Made by a program: the position numbers and the translations under genes
DNA from: Xanthostigma xanthostigma
Lineage: Eukaryota > Arthropoda > Insecta > Raphidioptera > Raphidiidae
Assembly: GCA_963575645.1 (NCBI GenBank)
Contig: OY754469.1
Location: 17,626,001-17,690,000, forward strand
Length of the DNA stretch: 64,000 bases
Reading direction: 5' to 3'
In this document: positions 45,260 to 56,804 of the stretch, piece after piece
How the letters are laid out: each line of letters begins with the position of its first letter
How positions within the stretch are numbered: position 1 is the first letter of the stretch
Notes under the pieces: generated by a model
The model's database searches: none
What the model saw: the letters and a program-made list of their open reading frames with translations, nothing else
Told to the model about the DNA's origin: nothing

Positions 45260-45589
45260 CAGGTCTGTGCAAATGGCGGCCCGCGGGCCGGATCCGGCCC
45301 GCAATAGACTTTTGCCCGGCCCGCGAAGCATTTTATAAAAATAAGACCGAAAATAGTTTGCCAATATAATTTGGCGCATAAATTTTTTTTGAAAAATAGT
45401 AAATAGTAAGGGCCACAACAGACAAAAAAAAGACTTTTTCGTTGCGGAAATAAAAGGAACTTTTTTTTGCTCCTCAAATTTTTGTATTTTCGTTGCGGAA
45501 ACCTTTTTTTTTATCTTCAAATTTTTTGGTCCACGGTCATATTTTCATCAGCAATGTGGCCCGACGCTCAAAATATTTGCCCGCCCCTG
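45260..45589. mobile_element. hAT-type MITE, GC-rich ends, 8-bp duplication
   Basis: Starts CAGGTCTGTGCAAATGGCGG; reversed right end CAGGGGCGGGCAAATATTTT. Flanks GTCTAAAC (45,252-45,259) and GTCTAGAC (45,590-45,597) agree at 7 of 8. The left subterminal region is an imperfect gcggcccgcgggccggatcc palindrome cluster. Non-coding. Confidence 0.82.
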
Positions 45590-45657
45590 GTCTAGACTCT
45601 AGATCTAATGTTTGGTGTTAGTCAAAGTGTATTTATATAGAAAGTATTGTTCTTTAG

Positions 45658-45925
45658 CAGCGTTCTTCAATCTTTTTCATGGCACGACCCCTTAGTATGA
45701 AAAAATATTTTGGGACTCCCTACTCTCCGCTGTCCCTAACCAGTATAGTGTTATTATATTACAAATATCAAATCCGTATATCTTTTCATAATTAGGTATC
45801 GGTTAATTAAATATATAATTAAGTACCTAAAACAGAACTTTGTTTTTTTATGAGGCTTCGCAACCCTTCGCGACACCCTTGTAGATGCTTTGCGATCCCC
45901 CAGGGGGTCGCGATCCACTTGTCCG
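45658..45925. mobile_element. hAT-like remnant
   Basis: Left end cagcgttcttcaatc followed by ggcacgacccc, right part cagggggtcgcgatcc; both are typical of a hAT MITE family whose ends read 'cagcggttctcaacc ... ggtcgcgaccc'. The right terminus is degraded and no duplication is visible. Confidence 0.45.
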
Positions 45926-47034
45926 GACAGACAGATAGAAAAAAATTAAAAAAACGGAAGTTTACGCTCTGATAGTATGCAAATAACCGTGTGAGCTCAA
46001 AAAGTGACAGTTGTTTTAATATTACAGCCAGAAATAATTTTATTTATATGGATAAATGTATAAATAATAATAAATTATAAATATGAATAGATACTACAAG
46101 TACTACAAGTAAAAATAGTATTAAAAATAAAAATCTAATAATTTACAACGTTTACCGTATCAGTTTTAGTCTTTCGGTGACAATAATAGTTTAATGTGGA
46201 TATTTAGATAGCGCTTGAGGCCAGCAGACTAAAACCTCCTCGGTTAAGTACCTATATATCGTATTTAAAAACAAAATTCTTTGACAATATTACAGTAAAT
46301 ACCAGTGTCTTGCAAGTGTTATTGTACATTGTTTTTGCAGAAACGCCTTTGTTTATATATTTAAAACCATAACATAAGTTCCATAGTTCATTCACAGACA
46401 TAGTATTGGTCATGTTTCTATTATACAAAAACTTGGGTCGCAATGCAAAATAACGCCGAGACAATTGTGCACCTGTTTGCTAACAGTTATTTTTTTGGCA
46501 TTAATAATAATAACAATTTATTTAGAGAAAAGCCGCAAAGCATAAAAAGTTTACCTATTATGAATCATGAATGTATTAGATACCAATATATTATCATCTA
46601 TCAAAGTTCCTTTAATGTCCAGTGATATTTTTTTAAAATTTTGAGAAATACTAGGTATATTGTTTTGGTTTTATTTTCAGAGACTTTAATCGCTTCAGAA
46701 ATTATTATAAAGACCTATCTTTGTTTCTGAGCAAAATAAAAAAAATATTCCCAAAGGATTGAATTTTGTTCAAAAAAACGATCCGAAGGTTCTCATTTTA
46801 AAAAGCTGCATAAATAATGCATTAAATTTCATCTAAGTCGATTAGATCTTTCGAGGGTTATCGTGCCTAATTATGATGTAAAGTTGTTCGGAAAGAGAAA
46901 GATTCTATAAAATAAAATAAGATTCTAGTTTATAGACGCACGATAATTGAGATCATTTTGCGTCTCTCCAAGTTATACAGAATTGTGTGAAATGTCAAAG
47001 TGGTTTTTAAGGCCACCAGCATCCAGGGTTATTT
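45926..47034. other. AT-rich intergenic DNA
   Basis: No gene supported. Positions 46,430-46,470 share 'gggtcgcaatgc....cgccgacaat'-like sequence with 54,190-54,225. Confidence 0.4.
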
Positions 47035-48225
47035 TACTGAAAAAAAAAATCAATTTTGTTATCCTCTATAAATTTAAGATCAAAACGAACTCTCTTAGTT
47101 CAAAGTTGTAGAGAGAATGAGTCATCCTGCATCACCTCACGGACCTGCGTTTCATTTTGAAGTCTATCTAAAGCTAAAACTTGTAAAGCGGGTACAGAGT
47201 ACTGTTGCTGAAATCATCAACGCACATAGCAAGGTTCTGATTTCACCCTCTCAAAATTGTATTGGTTGATAATATATTCAAATCCAAATGAAACAATCAT
47301 AATCGTATTGTTGCTTATCTCCTCCCGAATTTGGGTCAAGATTTGAATCTAGTACCAATCCATATTAACAATTTAATATTTTCAAAAATAAACTGGAAAT
47401 CCAATTTATACTTCTATCAGTTCAGATTAGAATCTAGAAACTGGGGACTTCAGCAGAGGAGCCATGCAAACGCCATACAAATATAACGTTCGGCCATTCT
47501 GATCGTCAAGATTTTATGCATCAACCCTAGAGCCTAGGTTCTGCCATTCAACCAACGCCAATAGTGTATGTGCCGCATACTATGTAAGTAAGCAAATACT
47601 CTACAAATATGTAGAATGTTTACAATACCTATGCAAGTTTGTCATGTTTTGTTTACTTACTTATTACGATAGAGAGCAGGCATTGCGTGATAATTGAGTT
47701 TTAGTTCTTGTAAATGACCAAGTAGTCGATATAATACTAATAATATGTAATAGACAAAAATGACAAAAAAAGAAACACACTTTCCAAGTTTTCTTTTCAA
47801 GTATCAACAACATAAAACATATACTAATTAATAAATAAAGATTTCATAATTGCAGCATAATAAATCAGCGTCATAATTATAACCTGAGAATCGGGGTCCG
47901 CGCTAGGGACCCAAATTCGGGAGGAGACAAGCAGCAATACGATTATGATTGTTTCATTTGGATTTGAATATATTATTAATTATCAACCAATACAATTTTA
48001 AGAGGGTGAAATCCGAACCCTGCTATGTGCGTTCATGATTTCAGCAACGGCACTCTGTACCCGCTTTAGAAGTTTTAGCTTTAGATGGGCTTCAAAATGA
48101 AACGAAGGTCCGTGAGGTGATGCAGGATGACTCATTCTCTCGACAATTTTGAACTGAGAGAGTTCGTTTTGATCTTAAATTTATAGAGGATAACAAAATT
48201 GATTTTTTTTTCAGTAGAGGTGATG
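47035..48225. mobile_element. Element with ~310-bp inverted arms
   Basis: The left arm 47,035-47,342 and right arm 47,908-48,218 are inverted copies, roughly 90 percent identical by eye (for example atcctgcatcacctcacgga against tccgtgaggtgatgcaggat, and cctcccgaatttgggtc against gacccaaattcgggagg). The 565-bp centre contains 'ccaacgccaatagtgta', shared with 62,203. No coding frame. Confidence 0.75.
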
Positions 48226-49269
48226 TAAATCTATTTGATATTTACAAGAGCGTTTTAGAACCTAAATCATTTTTTTTTAAATTTTGCTTATAGCTTATCT
48301 CTCCTCGTATGAGAAATATGCTAGAGAGTATAGAATAAAAATTTAGACTTTTCTTTTATATTTTATTTTACATCGGATTCTTCTCGCAGACAGTAAAAAA
48401 CATATTAAATTGAATCTATTGTTGTGACAAACAATATTAAATAGTATGACTTTTTTACCTAAGACTACAACCATATTGTTAGCCAATTTTGGAATTGACA
48501 AATGACTACAGATGTAAATGCTACAAAAACTGAAACCCTTATCATTTATGTACATTTTGTTATAGTCGAATTGCATAATAGCTAAATTATATACATTTAG
48601 TTGAACGCCTCTTTCTTTGTTCTTCGTAGAATCGTCAATGCCAAATAAAAACATGTTTTTTTTTCATTTTGTTCATTCTTGCAATAGTTGACTAGTATGA
48701 TTTTTTTCTATTATAAAAAATTAAAGTTTATTTATTTTATGAAAATTGTTGTTCTTTTTTGACATGTGACGTCATGTAGTAATGACGTCAAAAGTGCATA
48801 ATTTTGATGTTTGGATTTTTTAACCTACAATAGCAACTTTTATTATCAAAGTCAACTAAGTACTCAGTTGAGTGACGTCAAATGTCGTTTATATATCACA
48901 ATGACTTCAAGTTATTGGATGAGCTAAATACGAAATAATAAATTGATACTCTTAATATGAAAGACTGACTCAAATAACCGTAGCTGATGGCGATCTTATA
49001 ACGAAAGGGAAAAATATAATAAAACAATACTTGCAAGTATCCTATTATAGTAGTTTGAAATCAATTACACGTTGTGTTTTAAACGAACATTTAAGGATAT
49101 TTTTATGATCGATATTAAGGAAACCGTGTCTGATTATCGATAGCTAAATACTAATTATAAAGGCTAATTACATCACATGAGAGTAATTAGTAATGATGAA
49201 TATACCTGTCCTGCATAGATTCTAATTGATTAGTAATAATATAAATGATAATTATTTTTGGTCGATACA
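48226..49269. other. AT-rich intergenic DNA
   Basis: No supported gene. A 103-codon minus-strand frame (48,343-48,654) matches nothing I recognise and is not called. Confidence 0.4.
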
Positions 49270-49452
49270 ATGATTCAGAATTTGTTACAACACGGATACG
49301 ATAATTTGAATTTAAGTAGACAAAAGAAAATGTTTACTTTTGGTACCATTCACAAACAAAATGTTTACAATTCTTTAGGCTTAGAGGAAGCAGTGAGAAA
49401 GGCTAGAAGGAGAATGAGTGGGGAAACAGTATTAGTTAGGAAGCTGGCGCGT
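49270..49452 (+). pseudogene. Possible protein-coding fragment cut off by a MITE
   Basis: An open frame with a protein-like composition (NLSRQKKMFTFGTIHKQNV, then SLGLEEAVRKARRRMSGE) runs until the start of the long-arm MITE at 49,453, and no continuation is visible after 49,999. Family not recognised. It may equally be chance in AT-rich DNA. Confidence 0.25.
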
Positions 49453-49999
49453 AAAAAAATCATGTCGTCCCAATTGTCTGCCGCCTGGTAGATAAGCTAT
49501 TTAAGTAATTTAGAGCTTTTCCTATATGATATATAGGCCGAATCTGGACCCATTTTAAGATAAGGGGAAGGTAAAATCGAAAAAAGACGGTATAATATAC
49601 TTTCAGTACTCCACATTGCCGGAAAAATAGTGGCAGAAAACATTCATGGGCCTTTTTTCGTGCGTGAATAAAAAAAAATTAAAAAAAGTGAACCTTAACC
49701 GGATCTAACAAAATGGAAAATGTTCTTTCCTTTCTAAAAAGTTAATAAAAAATTTCGAAGATGGTAAGAAAATGGTTAAATTTTGAAAAAATTTCTGCCG
49801 CTTCGTTTTTAGGTTCTGTTAGAGCCAAATAATTGGAAAATATCAAGCGGTTAAGCCGACACTTTTTTTTTGTTTTTACCTCTTCCCTCCTTATCTTAAA
49901 ATAGGTTTAGATTCAGCCTATATATCATATATGAAAAAATGCTCTAAATTACTAGCTTATGTACCAGGCGGCAGAATGTTGGGACGACATGATTTTTTT
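49453..49999. mobile_element. Long-arm MITE family, copy 2 (complete)
   Basis: Ends AAAAAAATCATGTCGTCCC and its exact inverse GGGACGACATGATTTTTTT. Arms extend over 100 bp on each side (gccgcctggtagataagcta against tagcttatgtaccaggcggc). 547 bp, non-coding. Related to 33,101-33,552. Confidence 0.85.
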
Positions 50000-50539
50000 C
50001 TCGTCAGCTCTCTATCTATATAGATTGGAACTTGAATATTGAAAACAAATACAAGGCATCTTATAAATATTAGTACATGCTTTGACCTTTCATAAAAATT
50101 AATTCGCTTCTATTCTGGATTGTATTCAAAAAAGGTCACAAAATTTATCAATTTCAATTATCGCATCGGTACTGTACAAACATATGAACTATATATATAT
50201 GAATATATCTATAAAATATATATATGTAATCGAACATAAAGTAGACACCGGTTCGGCGTCTCCAAACATGGACTGTACACAATACAAGTGGGCTGGTGCC
50301 ACCACGCCACGTCACATCGCCGCCCCCCTGAACTACCACTCGGCTGCGATCTGCGGAGATGGCCTTACCTTACAATAACAGTGAACCAATACATATAGCT
50401 GAACGCGGCGTACAAATATTATAATATTATGTGGGCATAAGAATTCCGCGAGGAAAGTTGACAGATTGATACTTATTATAGCGTTGCCAAATATGTTCGA
50501 ATCTGTTTTGAAAAAATATAGTATATTACAAACTCAAAG
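50000..50539. other. Intergenic DNA with a GC-rich patch
   Basis: TA microsatellite-like stretch near 50,190-50,230; 50,245-50,370 is GC-rich (ccaccacgccacgtcacatc) with open frames on both strands but no recognised product. Confidence 0.35.
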
Positions 50540-51310
50540 AAATTCTAGACAAATATTCGAATTCTATACACATCTTCACCAATGGATCAAAAGATGCAAA
50601 CAACACATCCTGGGTAGATTATTTAAATCAAATAACTAACGGATTTAAAATAAATTCCATATGCAGCATCTATACAGCGGAATTATTTGCAATTTAAATC
50701 TGTCTATAGACAGTATTAAAAAGAAATCAACAAATCAATTATTCGTAATTTCAACAGACTATCTAAGTGCCCTTTCATATACATACACAAACAATCCAGT
50801 AGTGAACGACATCCAGATTAATATTAACAATATATGAAAACAGAATAACAATTTATATATAGTTTAGATACCATCACAACAAAAACATCACGGGTAACGA
50901 AAAAGCAGATAAGGGAGCAAAATCAGCACTATCCTCAGGATTAATTATTGAAGAATCCACCGTATCGAAAGATGACTACAAAAAACATTTTAAAAACAAA
51001 ATATTTCAAGTCTGGCAAAATTCATGGTTCAAGTAAGTAACAACAAACTGAGAATCATCAAATCAGATATCAACAAATGGATTTTTCCTATTAAACTGAC
51101 CCGAAGACAAGAAGTAATAATCATGAGGTTACGAATAGGACATACGATGCTAACGCATTCTTACCTGTTCAAAAAAGAAGAACCTCCTAAATGTGTCATC
51201 TGCGATACCAGAGAAAACATCAAGCATCTGCTAAGTAGATTGTTCTTTATACGATCCCTACAGAATTGCAGCAAACCTAACATCAGACCTTACGACTATT
51301 CTGGACAATA
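50540..51310 (+). pseudogene. Degraded LINE fragment: RNase H region and C-terminus
   Basis: Fragments in order: FTNGSKDANNTSWVDYL (RNase H first strand), SICSIYTAELFAI, a GNEKADKGAKSALSSGL segment, and an intact C-terminal frame TRRQEVIIMRLRIGHTML, then CVICDTRENIKHLL (a Cys/His motif). Frameshifts and stops separate them. This RNase-H-bearing arrangement is typical of I/LOA/R1-type LINEs. The reverse transcriptase is absent, so the copy is 5'-truncated. Confidence 0.82.
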
Positions 51311-52682
51311 CTGAAAAAAATATAAAAAAGTTATCAACATTTTTAGAAACATCCGCACTATTACAAAAAATATAATTAAAAACACTATTAATATAAAATT
51401 ATTACTTACCTATAGTAATTATTGTATAATTACCTGTTATATATCATTGTACAGTGCTAATAATCCTCGGGTTGAAGCACACTTTGTGTTGTTTGTTTTC
51501 AAAAATAAAAAAACACCACAAGGGACGAGGCGCGTAGGGCTTCGCCTCAGGCATCATGGCGCGCAGAGCAAAATATCACACTTTCGGCCAGTCTGGTGTA
51601 TACTATTTGCTTCATACCTCGGTCGTAAGCACGCTTATTAAATACATTAATTAATTAATTACATAAAAACACAGATAAATTCAACGCAAGAAACTTTGAA
51701 GTTAGACGTAAAAACAAGAATGACAGCTGTTCGCGACTATTAGCTAAAATGTAATAGGGTTGCTATGGAAACGACATCTACACAGCAGTTGATTGGTTGT
51801 TTTTGCTTTAGTTCCGCACGAACGTACGAACTTCCCGTATTGAAGCGTGTAATCCCACCAAGGTGTAAATGTTAGACTTTCTGCCTTACTGCAATTGGTG
51901 CCCAAAGTATGCACTATCGATCGAGGTATGAAGAAAACGTCATTTATAAAATCACCTAAAAATTCCGTATTTGCGAAAACTTTTCTAGCACTAATTTCAA
52001 AATGCAATTTTTGTTGATATGAAACATCTAGTAGCGCTTTTGGTTGGAAAAAAACCGTGCAATTTGCGTAACATTTTTACGGGACAACGTTTTATGGAAG
52101 GACGGTAAGTTTATGTGCGTTGGATTAAAAATGGCTTTAGTTGAAGGCGACATCTAGATAACAGAGCAAAATTTAGTTTAGATGATAAAGCGTGACGCTT
52201 GCTTTGTGTATGCGTTGGCTTTTGTTAAAGGCGACAACTAGACGACGGGGCAAAATTTAGTTACAGGGTGATGACATAACGCATATACAAAAATTTTTCA
52301 TGATCAGATGTTTGAAATTATTATCGGTCGACATTCCCTTAAACTTTGATGGTCAAAACGTAAACTTATAACAGATACTCTTGAAAAATGAATCCAAAGA
52401 AGGTTATATCTTATTAATCAATTTGTCCATTGACAAATATGGTTATATTGAAATTCGTATTTAACACACTGTAACACACTAGGTTGTACTCAATATTAAA
52501 CTTTTAAATTTTAATTTGTTGATTTATTGATATCTCTCAGAATGTAAAATAATTTTAAATTTAACAATAATGATATCCTACCTTTTTCGGTCGGCGGTTG
52601 CTCTACTTTCTAGCCAGTGCCCGGGGCCCACATCAGGGTCGCAAACCCGGGAGGACGCAACCAGCAATTAAAATTTTATTTT
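51311..52682. other. Intergenic DNA with small tandem duplication
   Basis: Positions 52,117-52,180 and 52,209-52,265 are diverged direct copies (ggcgacatctag / ggcgacaactag ... gcaaaatttagtt). 52,615-52,672 (aacccgggaggacgcaaccag) matches a part of the 47.9-kb inverted arm. An 88-codon minus frame at 51,744 is not called. Confidence 0.45.
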
Positions 52683-53735
52683 TTTGTTTTGAGGTCCCCC
52701 GAATCTAAAAAACACATTTTTGGAAAAACTCTGTGCGTCTGTTAGTCTGTTTGTTTGTGAGCACGGTACAGGTCAAACGGATGAACGGATTGAAACCACA
52801 TTTTAGGAGGATGTTTGATACGCAAGTATGAAGTGCCCTATTGTTTTTGGGGAAAATCGGCGCATGCGCATAAGAGATATATGCTATAACATACAATGAT
52901 GGTATATTTTTCTTTACGGTTTATTATTAAGCTATTGCATAGCTTCTATCGCGGGCTTTGAACGCGGCGACCGAATCAAGAAATTCCGTAACGAAAAAAA
53001 ACCTAACACCCACCCACCCACAGCGGTACGGCGTTGACAGCCGTGCATCGTCTAACGTCGTTTCAGTTCGGCAGAATTCGGCACGGTGTTTGTGTGCTCA
53101 TAACTGCATAACTGCTCATAACTGATTCTATCTTTATTTGTGTATAAATGAATTTATATATAATACTGCTATAAAAATAACCTAAATTATTTAGTATATG
53201 TGCATTAATATCGTTCTTTTTGTTCAAATTTTTTGAATGAAAAATTGTTTTGGTGTGTAATTACACTATTTATACCTTATTGTTTATACCTAGCTATTTT
53301 CGTTTTATAGAGAAGAAAAACTTAAAGACCTAAAAAGAATATGCAATAGCTTTACCGCGGCAGTCCCCGAGTGCCACACGTATTTTTATTTATTTTTTCA
53401 AGAAAGTTTTGTCAAACACTTTTTTTCTAAACTTTATAATTTCGGAAATATTTTGAAAATAAAAAAAATCAACGGTTCTTTTGTTTTGTAGATCTGTCAG
53501 AAATAAACTAGTTAAGCATGCTTTGATTAATTTTTACGTGACGTGAAACATAGGTATTATGTAGGTAACGAATAGTAAATATCATATTGAATACTGGCCA
53601 TTACCGCGTCACCTCACGCGATACCAGAAATATTATTTTCTTTATTATATATCAAATGTCAACATTTGGAAGTTAGAAAGATCCCGTCACCTAATTGGCT
53701 GTATTTTTTTTAATATATCAACCAACAAAATTTTG
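52683..53735 (+). mobile_element. Dispersed repeat family, copy 3, with nested insertion
   Basis: Collinear with copy 1 (gaggtcccccgaatctaaaa; gcgcatgcgcataagagata; tttatttattttttcaagaa; catattgaatactggccatt) but interrupted by about 460 bp (52,929-53,388). The hairpin end of copy 1 is missing. Confidence 0.75.
52929..53388. mobile_element. Nested insertion with AAGCTATTGCAT inverted motif
   Basis: Interrupts the family copy. AAGCTATTGCAT at 52,929-52,940 is repeated inverted at 53,341-53,352. Adjacent gcgg-rich stretches (atcgcggg; accgcggc) lie on both sides and a cacccaccca run near 53,010. Non-coding; class unknown. Confidence 0.6.
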
Positions 53736-54242
53736 AGGGCGCAAAATTAGAATTTTGTCATGAACGCCGAAGAATCTAGCTACGATACTGTTTCTGATCA
53801 CTGTGTGTACGTCTATTACCTACTGAGAAATCTTCAAAGATAATTAATAATCCGTGATCTCTACTCTATTCCAGTGCTCTGTCTTGTCTATGTTCCAGTC
53901 ATATTTGCTGTTTATTTTGCACGGTTTTTTTCAGTTTTTGGTTTTAATTTTTCAGAAACTAGCACCGGTGTATTTCTTGCCAAAGTGGAAATCAATTCAG
54001 ACTGCACAGGGGGTCATGCAAAAATTATTTTTAAGCAAAATAAAAAATTTTCTTTTAAATAAGCCTTCTAAAAAATATTATGACGATAATCGTCTAATAT
54101 TATGCTTTCACACTAATTTAGTGAAAAAATATGCTGTAACTGGAATTTAATCGTAATGATTATTATTAGCCATTGAAAATGAAAAAAACTCGGGTCGCAG
54201 TGCGAAACCCTGCCGACAATATAGTGTATTTGCTTTTATAGG
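53736..54242. other. Intergenic DNA
   Basis: A 98-codon plus frame (53,854-54,150) is not recognised and could be degraded element sequence. No gene called. Confidence 0.35.
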
Positions 54243-54702
54243 CAGTGTGGCTCTATTATATGAACTTAGCTTTGTTTTAAGACAAAATAAAAAAATACCC
54301 CTTAATACACCCCTTAAAACAACATTTTTTTACTTAATTTCAATATTAATATCAATTCAACATCTGTACCAAATTGTATACACCCTTCAGTATGTACATC
54401 CATATCAGTAAACTTGCGTTTTCATAAAATTTGTAAGTCCGGTCCTGTCGGGCCGATTTTAATAAAATTTTGACAGCACATTTTTATCTCTACTAGCGGG
54501 TTAAATTTCAATTTTGAAACGGTTCTGAAATTTTTTTCGGTATTTTTGGGCCCAAAAAAATTTTTCAACCCCTAAAACCTACCCTTAAAGTGGCCCGATT
54601 GGACCCATTTTAAATAGGCTTCGTGCGGTGATGGGTTTTAACATGTGGTTCAAATTTCGTTAAAATCAATTAACTCCTTCGAAAGTTATTGCCCGTACCT
54701 AT

Positions 54703-54765
<63 letters not shown>

Positions 54766-55194
54766 TATGTGTGACCACGATATCTCTCGACAGACGTAAT
54801 CGATTTAAACGAAATTTGGTCCACATGTTGGAATCCATCATCGCAAGAAGCCTATTTAAAATGGGCCCGATCGGGCCACTTTAAGGGGGGTATTTAGGGG
54901 TTAAAAAATGTCTTTGGGCCCAAAAACACCAAAAAAATTGTCAGAATGGTTTCAAATTTGAAATTTGACCCTTCAATAATGATTAAAATCTGCTGCTAAA
55001 ATTTAAAAAAAATCGGCCCGGCAGGACCGGACTTACAAATTTTATGAAAACACTAGTTTACGAATATGAAATAATAGACTTCTTTACTGAAGGGTGTATT
55101 TAATTTGGTGCAGATGTTGGATTGACAATAACTTACTATGAAAAAAATGTATTAACGGATTATTTTTTTATTGTGGCAATAAAGCTACACTGTC
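54243..55194. mobile_element. Inverted-repeat element with (AT)n centre
   Basis: Outer ends CAGTGTGGCTCTATT and (reversed) CAGTGTAGCTTTATT. Arms of about 450 bp are inverted throughout (taagtccggtcctgtcggg against ccggcaggaccggactta; taaagtggcccgattgga against cgatcgggccacttta). The centre is an AT dinucleotide run (54,696-54,763). Non-coding. The whole forms a ~950-bp foldback. Confidence 0.8.
54696..54763. repeat. (AT)n microsatellite
   Basis: About 68 bp of almost pure AT dinucleotides at the dyad centre of the foldback element. Confidence 0.95.
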
Positions 55195-56701
55195 CAAAAA
55201 TATTGAAAAAATTAACGAAATTATTTTAAATTCTAAATTTTGCTTTTTAATGTAAATTAACATATAATATATCCAACATTTTCATAAAATTTGTCGTAGA
55301 GCGCTGAATTTATACATAGTACATTAATAAAACATTAAATATTAGGTATATCATAGTAAATTACAGTACATAATTGAATATAAATCGTTGCTGACAATCG
55401 ATTACATAAATGAACAAAAAGCTGAAGTTTCGATGCCAGTTGAAATGTTTCTTTAAGAATTATTTTAATTATTTATGGAATCGTTAACAAGCGCGTACGC
55501 AGAATTTTGTTTAATCAGAATTAACAATAACTATTCTCAGATAATTTGCAATAAAATGAAACGTATATCAGTGATAATAAGATTTTAATAATTAATATAA
55601 ATTGTATAATAGCAAAGTATGAAGGATTCTTCGATCAAAAAGTATTCATTTTTAAACTTAACAATGTACTTTCCAATTGACTGCTTATTATTCTCTGAAG
55701 ATGTCAATAACATTGCCGAAACGTAAGATAAATAGCTGAAAAGTAGGTACTACTTCTTGCATTGACCCATAAGCTACAAAATTCTCAACCATTAACAAAT
55801 AACATTAAAAATATTTATTGTTAGAGTAGGGTCGCAAAGTTAGTAATAAAAATCAAAAATATCTGACAAAGTCTTTTAACACTATTTATTGTTCCATTAT
55901 ACTGTACAAGAGATGTGACTCAGTCAGTTGTATCTTCTGGACTCCCCGTCTGGACTCGCGTTCCCTGTCTGTCTTCCTGCTTAACCTCTCAAGTGTTGAT
56001 AAGTCACGGAGAACCCGCCGACACGCTCACAACAGCTACAGGTGTCCTATTATTCTAACATTATACAAAAAGCTTAATAATAGTTTTGCAGCTATAAATA
56101 AAAGGCCTTTTAATTCGTGACGCACCCGGCTTTTATCAAATGACATACCTATAGTCCAGTGCACTTAGAAATATTTTATAGGTGTGACCCAAAAATTTCA
56201 GATACATTTTTTCTTTTGTTGCTTATTCGAAAGGGTCTTCGATGGAGACCTTAACCCTGAATTTGCGCATTCCCCAAATTGCCCCGTCCGCCGCCATCTT
56301 GGATTCTGTTTTTTATTTTTAATTGCTCATATCTCGCGTTCTAATTATCCCACAGCAATCATTCTAGGGTCGTTGGACTCGTCAAGATTTACTCTTTAAT
56401 TGAATGTCTATCAAGTAAAACTCTCCAATGTACTGGAAAAAAGTTATTAGCGTCCAAAGTTCAAGTTTTTTGTTAAAAGTTCTTGCGCCCGGTTTTTTCG
56501 CGCGCAGCTCTTTCCAGTGCATCTGAGACCCCCACCGACAGTTTACTATTTAAACTAGACTTAATTTCCAGTATTTCAAAAAAAAATTATCCCTATCGGT
56601 TGATTCCTCGCCCGCCAATCCACGCTCGAAGTAGCGCTGTTCATTATCGTGCTATTTTGAAGTCTCTAATACTCGCGCTTCGCGCTGCATTTCTCACTTT
56701 T
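55195..56701. other. Intergenic DNA with hammerhead-like core and GC-richer block
   Basis: 55,695-55,724 carries CTGAAGA, a CAAT/ATTG hairpin and GAAACGT. 56,180-56,700 is less AT-rich (ccccgtccgccgccatcttg; cgcgcttcgcgctgc) and leads into the inverted repeat at 56,702. It looks like the end of a large mobile element without recognisable protein. Confidence 0.45.
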
Positions 56702-56804
56702 GTCCGGATCTCCATTTTCCCATTTTTATCAATTTTTATACACGAGTAGTTCAACCAAACGCACTAGTGAGGTCACTGCTGTGCCAAACTTGTATATAAC
56801 ATTT
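56702..56804 (+). repeat. Left arm of ~103-bp inverted repeat
   Basis: Reverse complement of 61,791-61,893 with few differences (gtccggatctccattttccc ... tgtatataacattt). Confidence 0.92.

Noticed and set aside
50184..50378. Coding exon in the GC-rich patch
   Set aside because: Frames on both strands are equally open and neither has a start, splice sites or homology that I can support.
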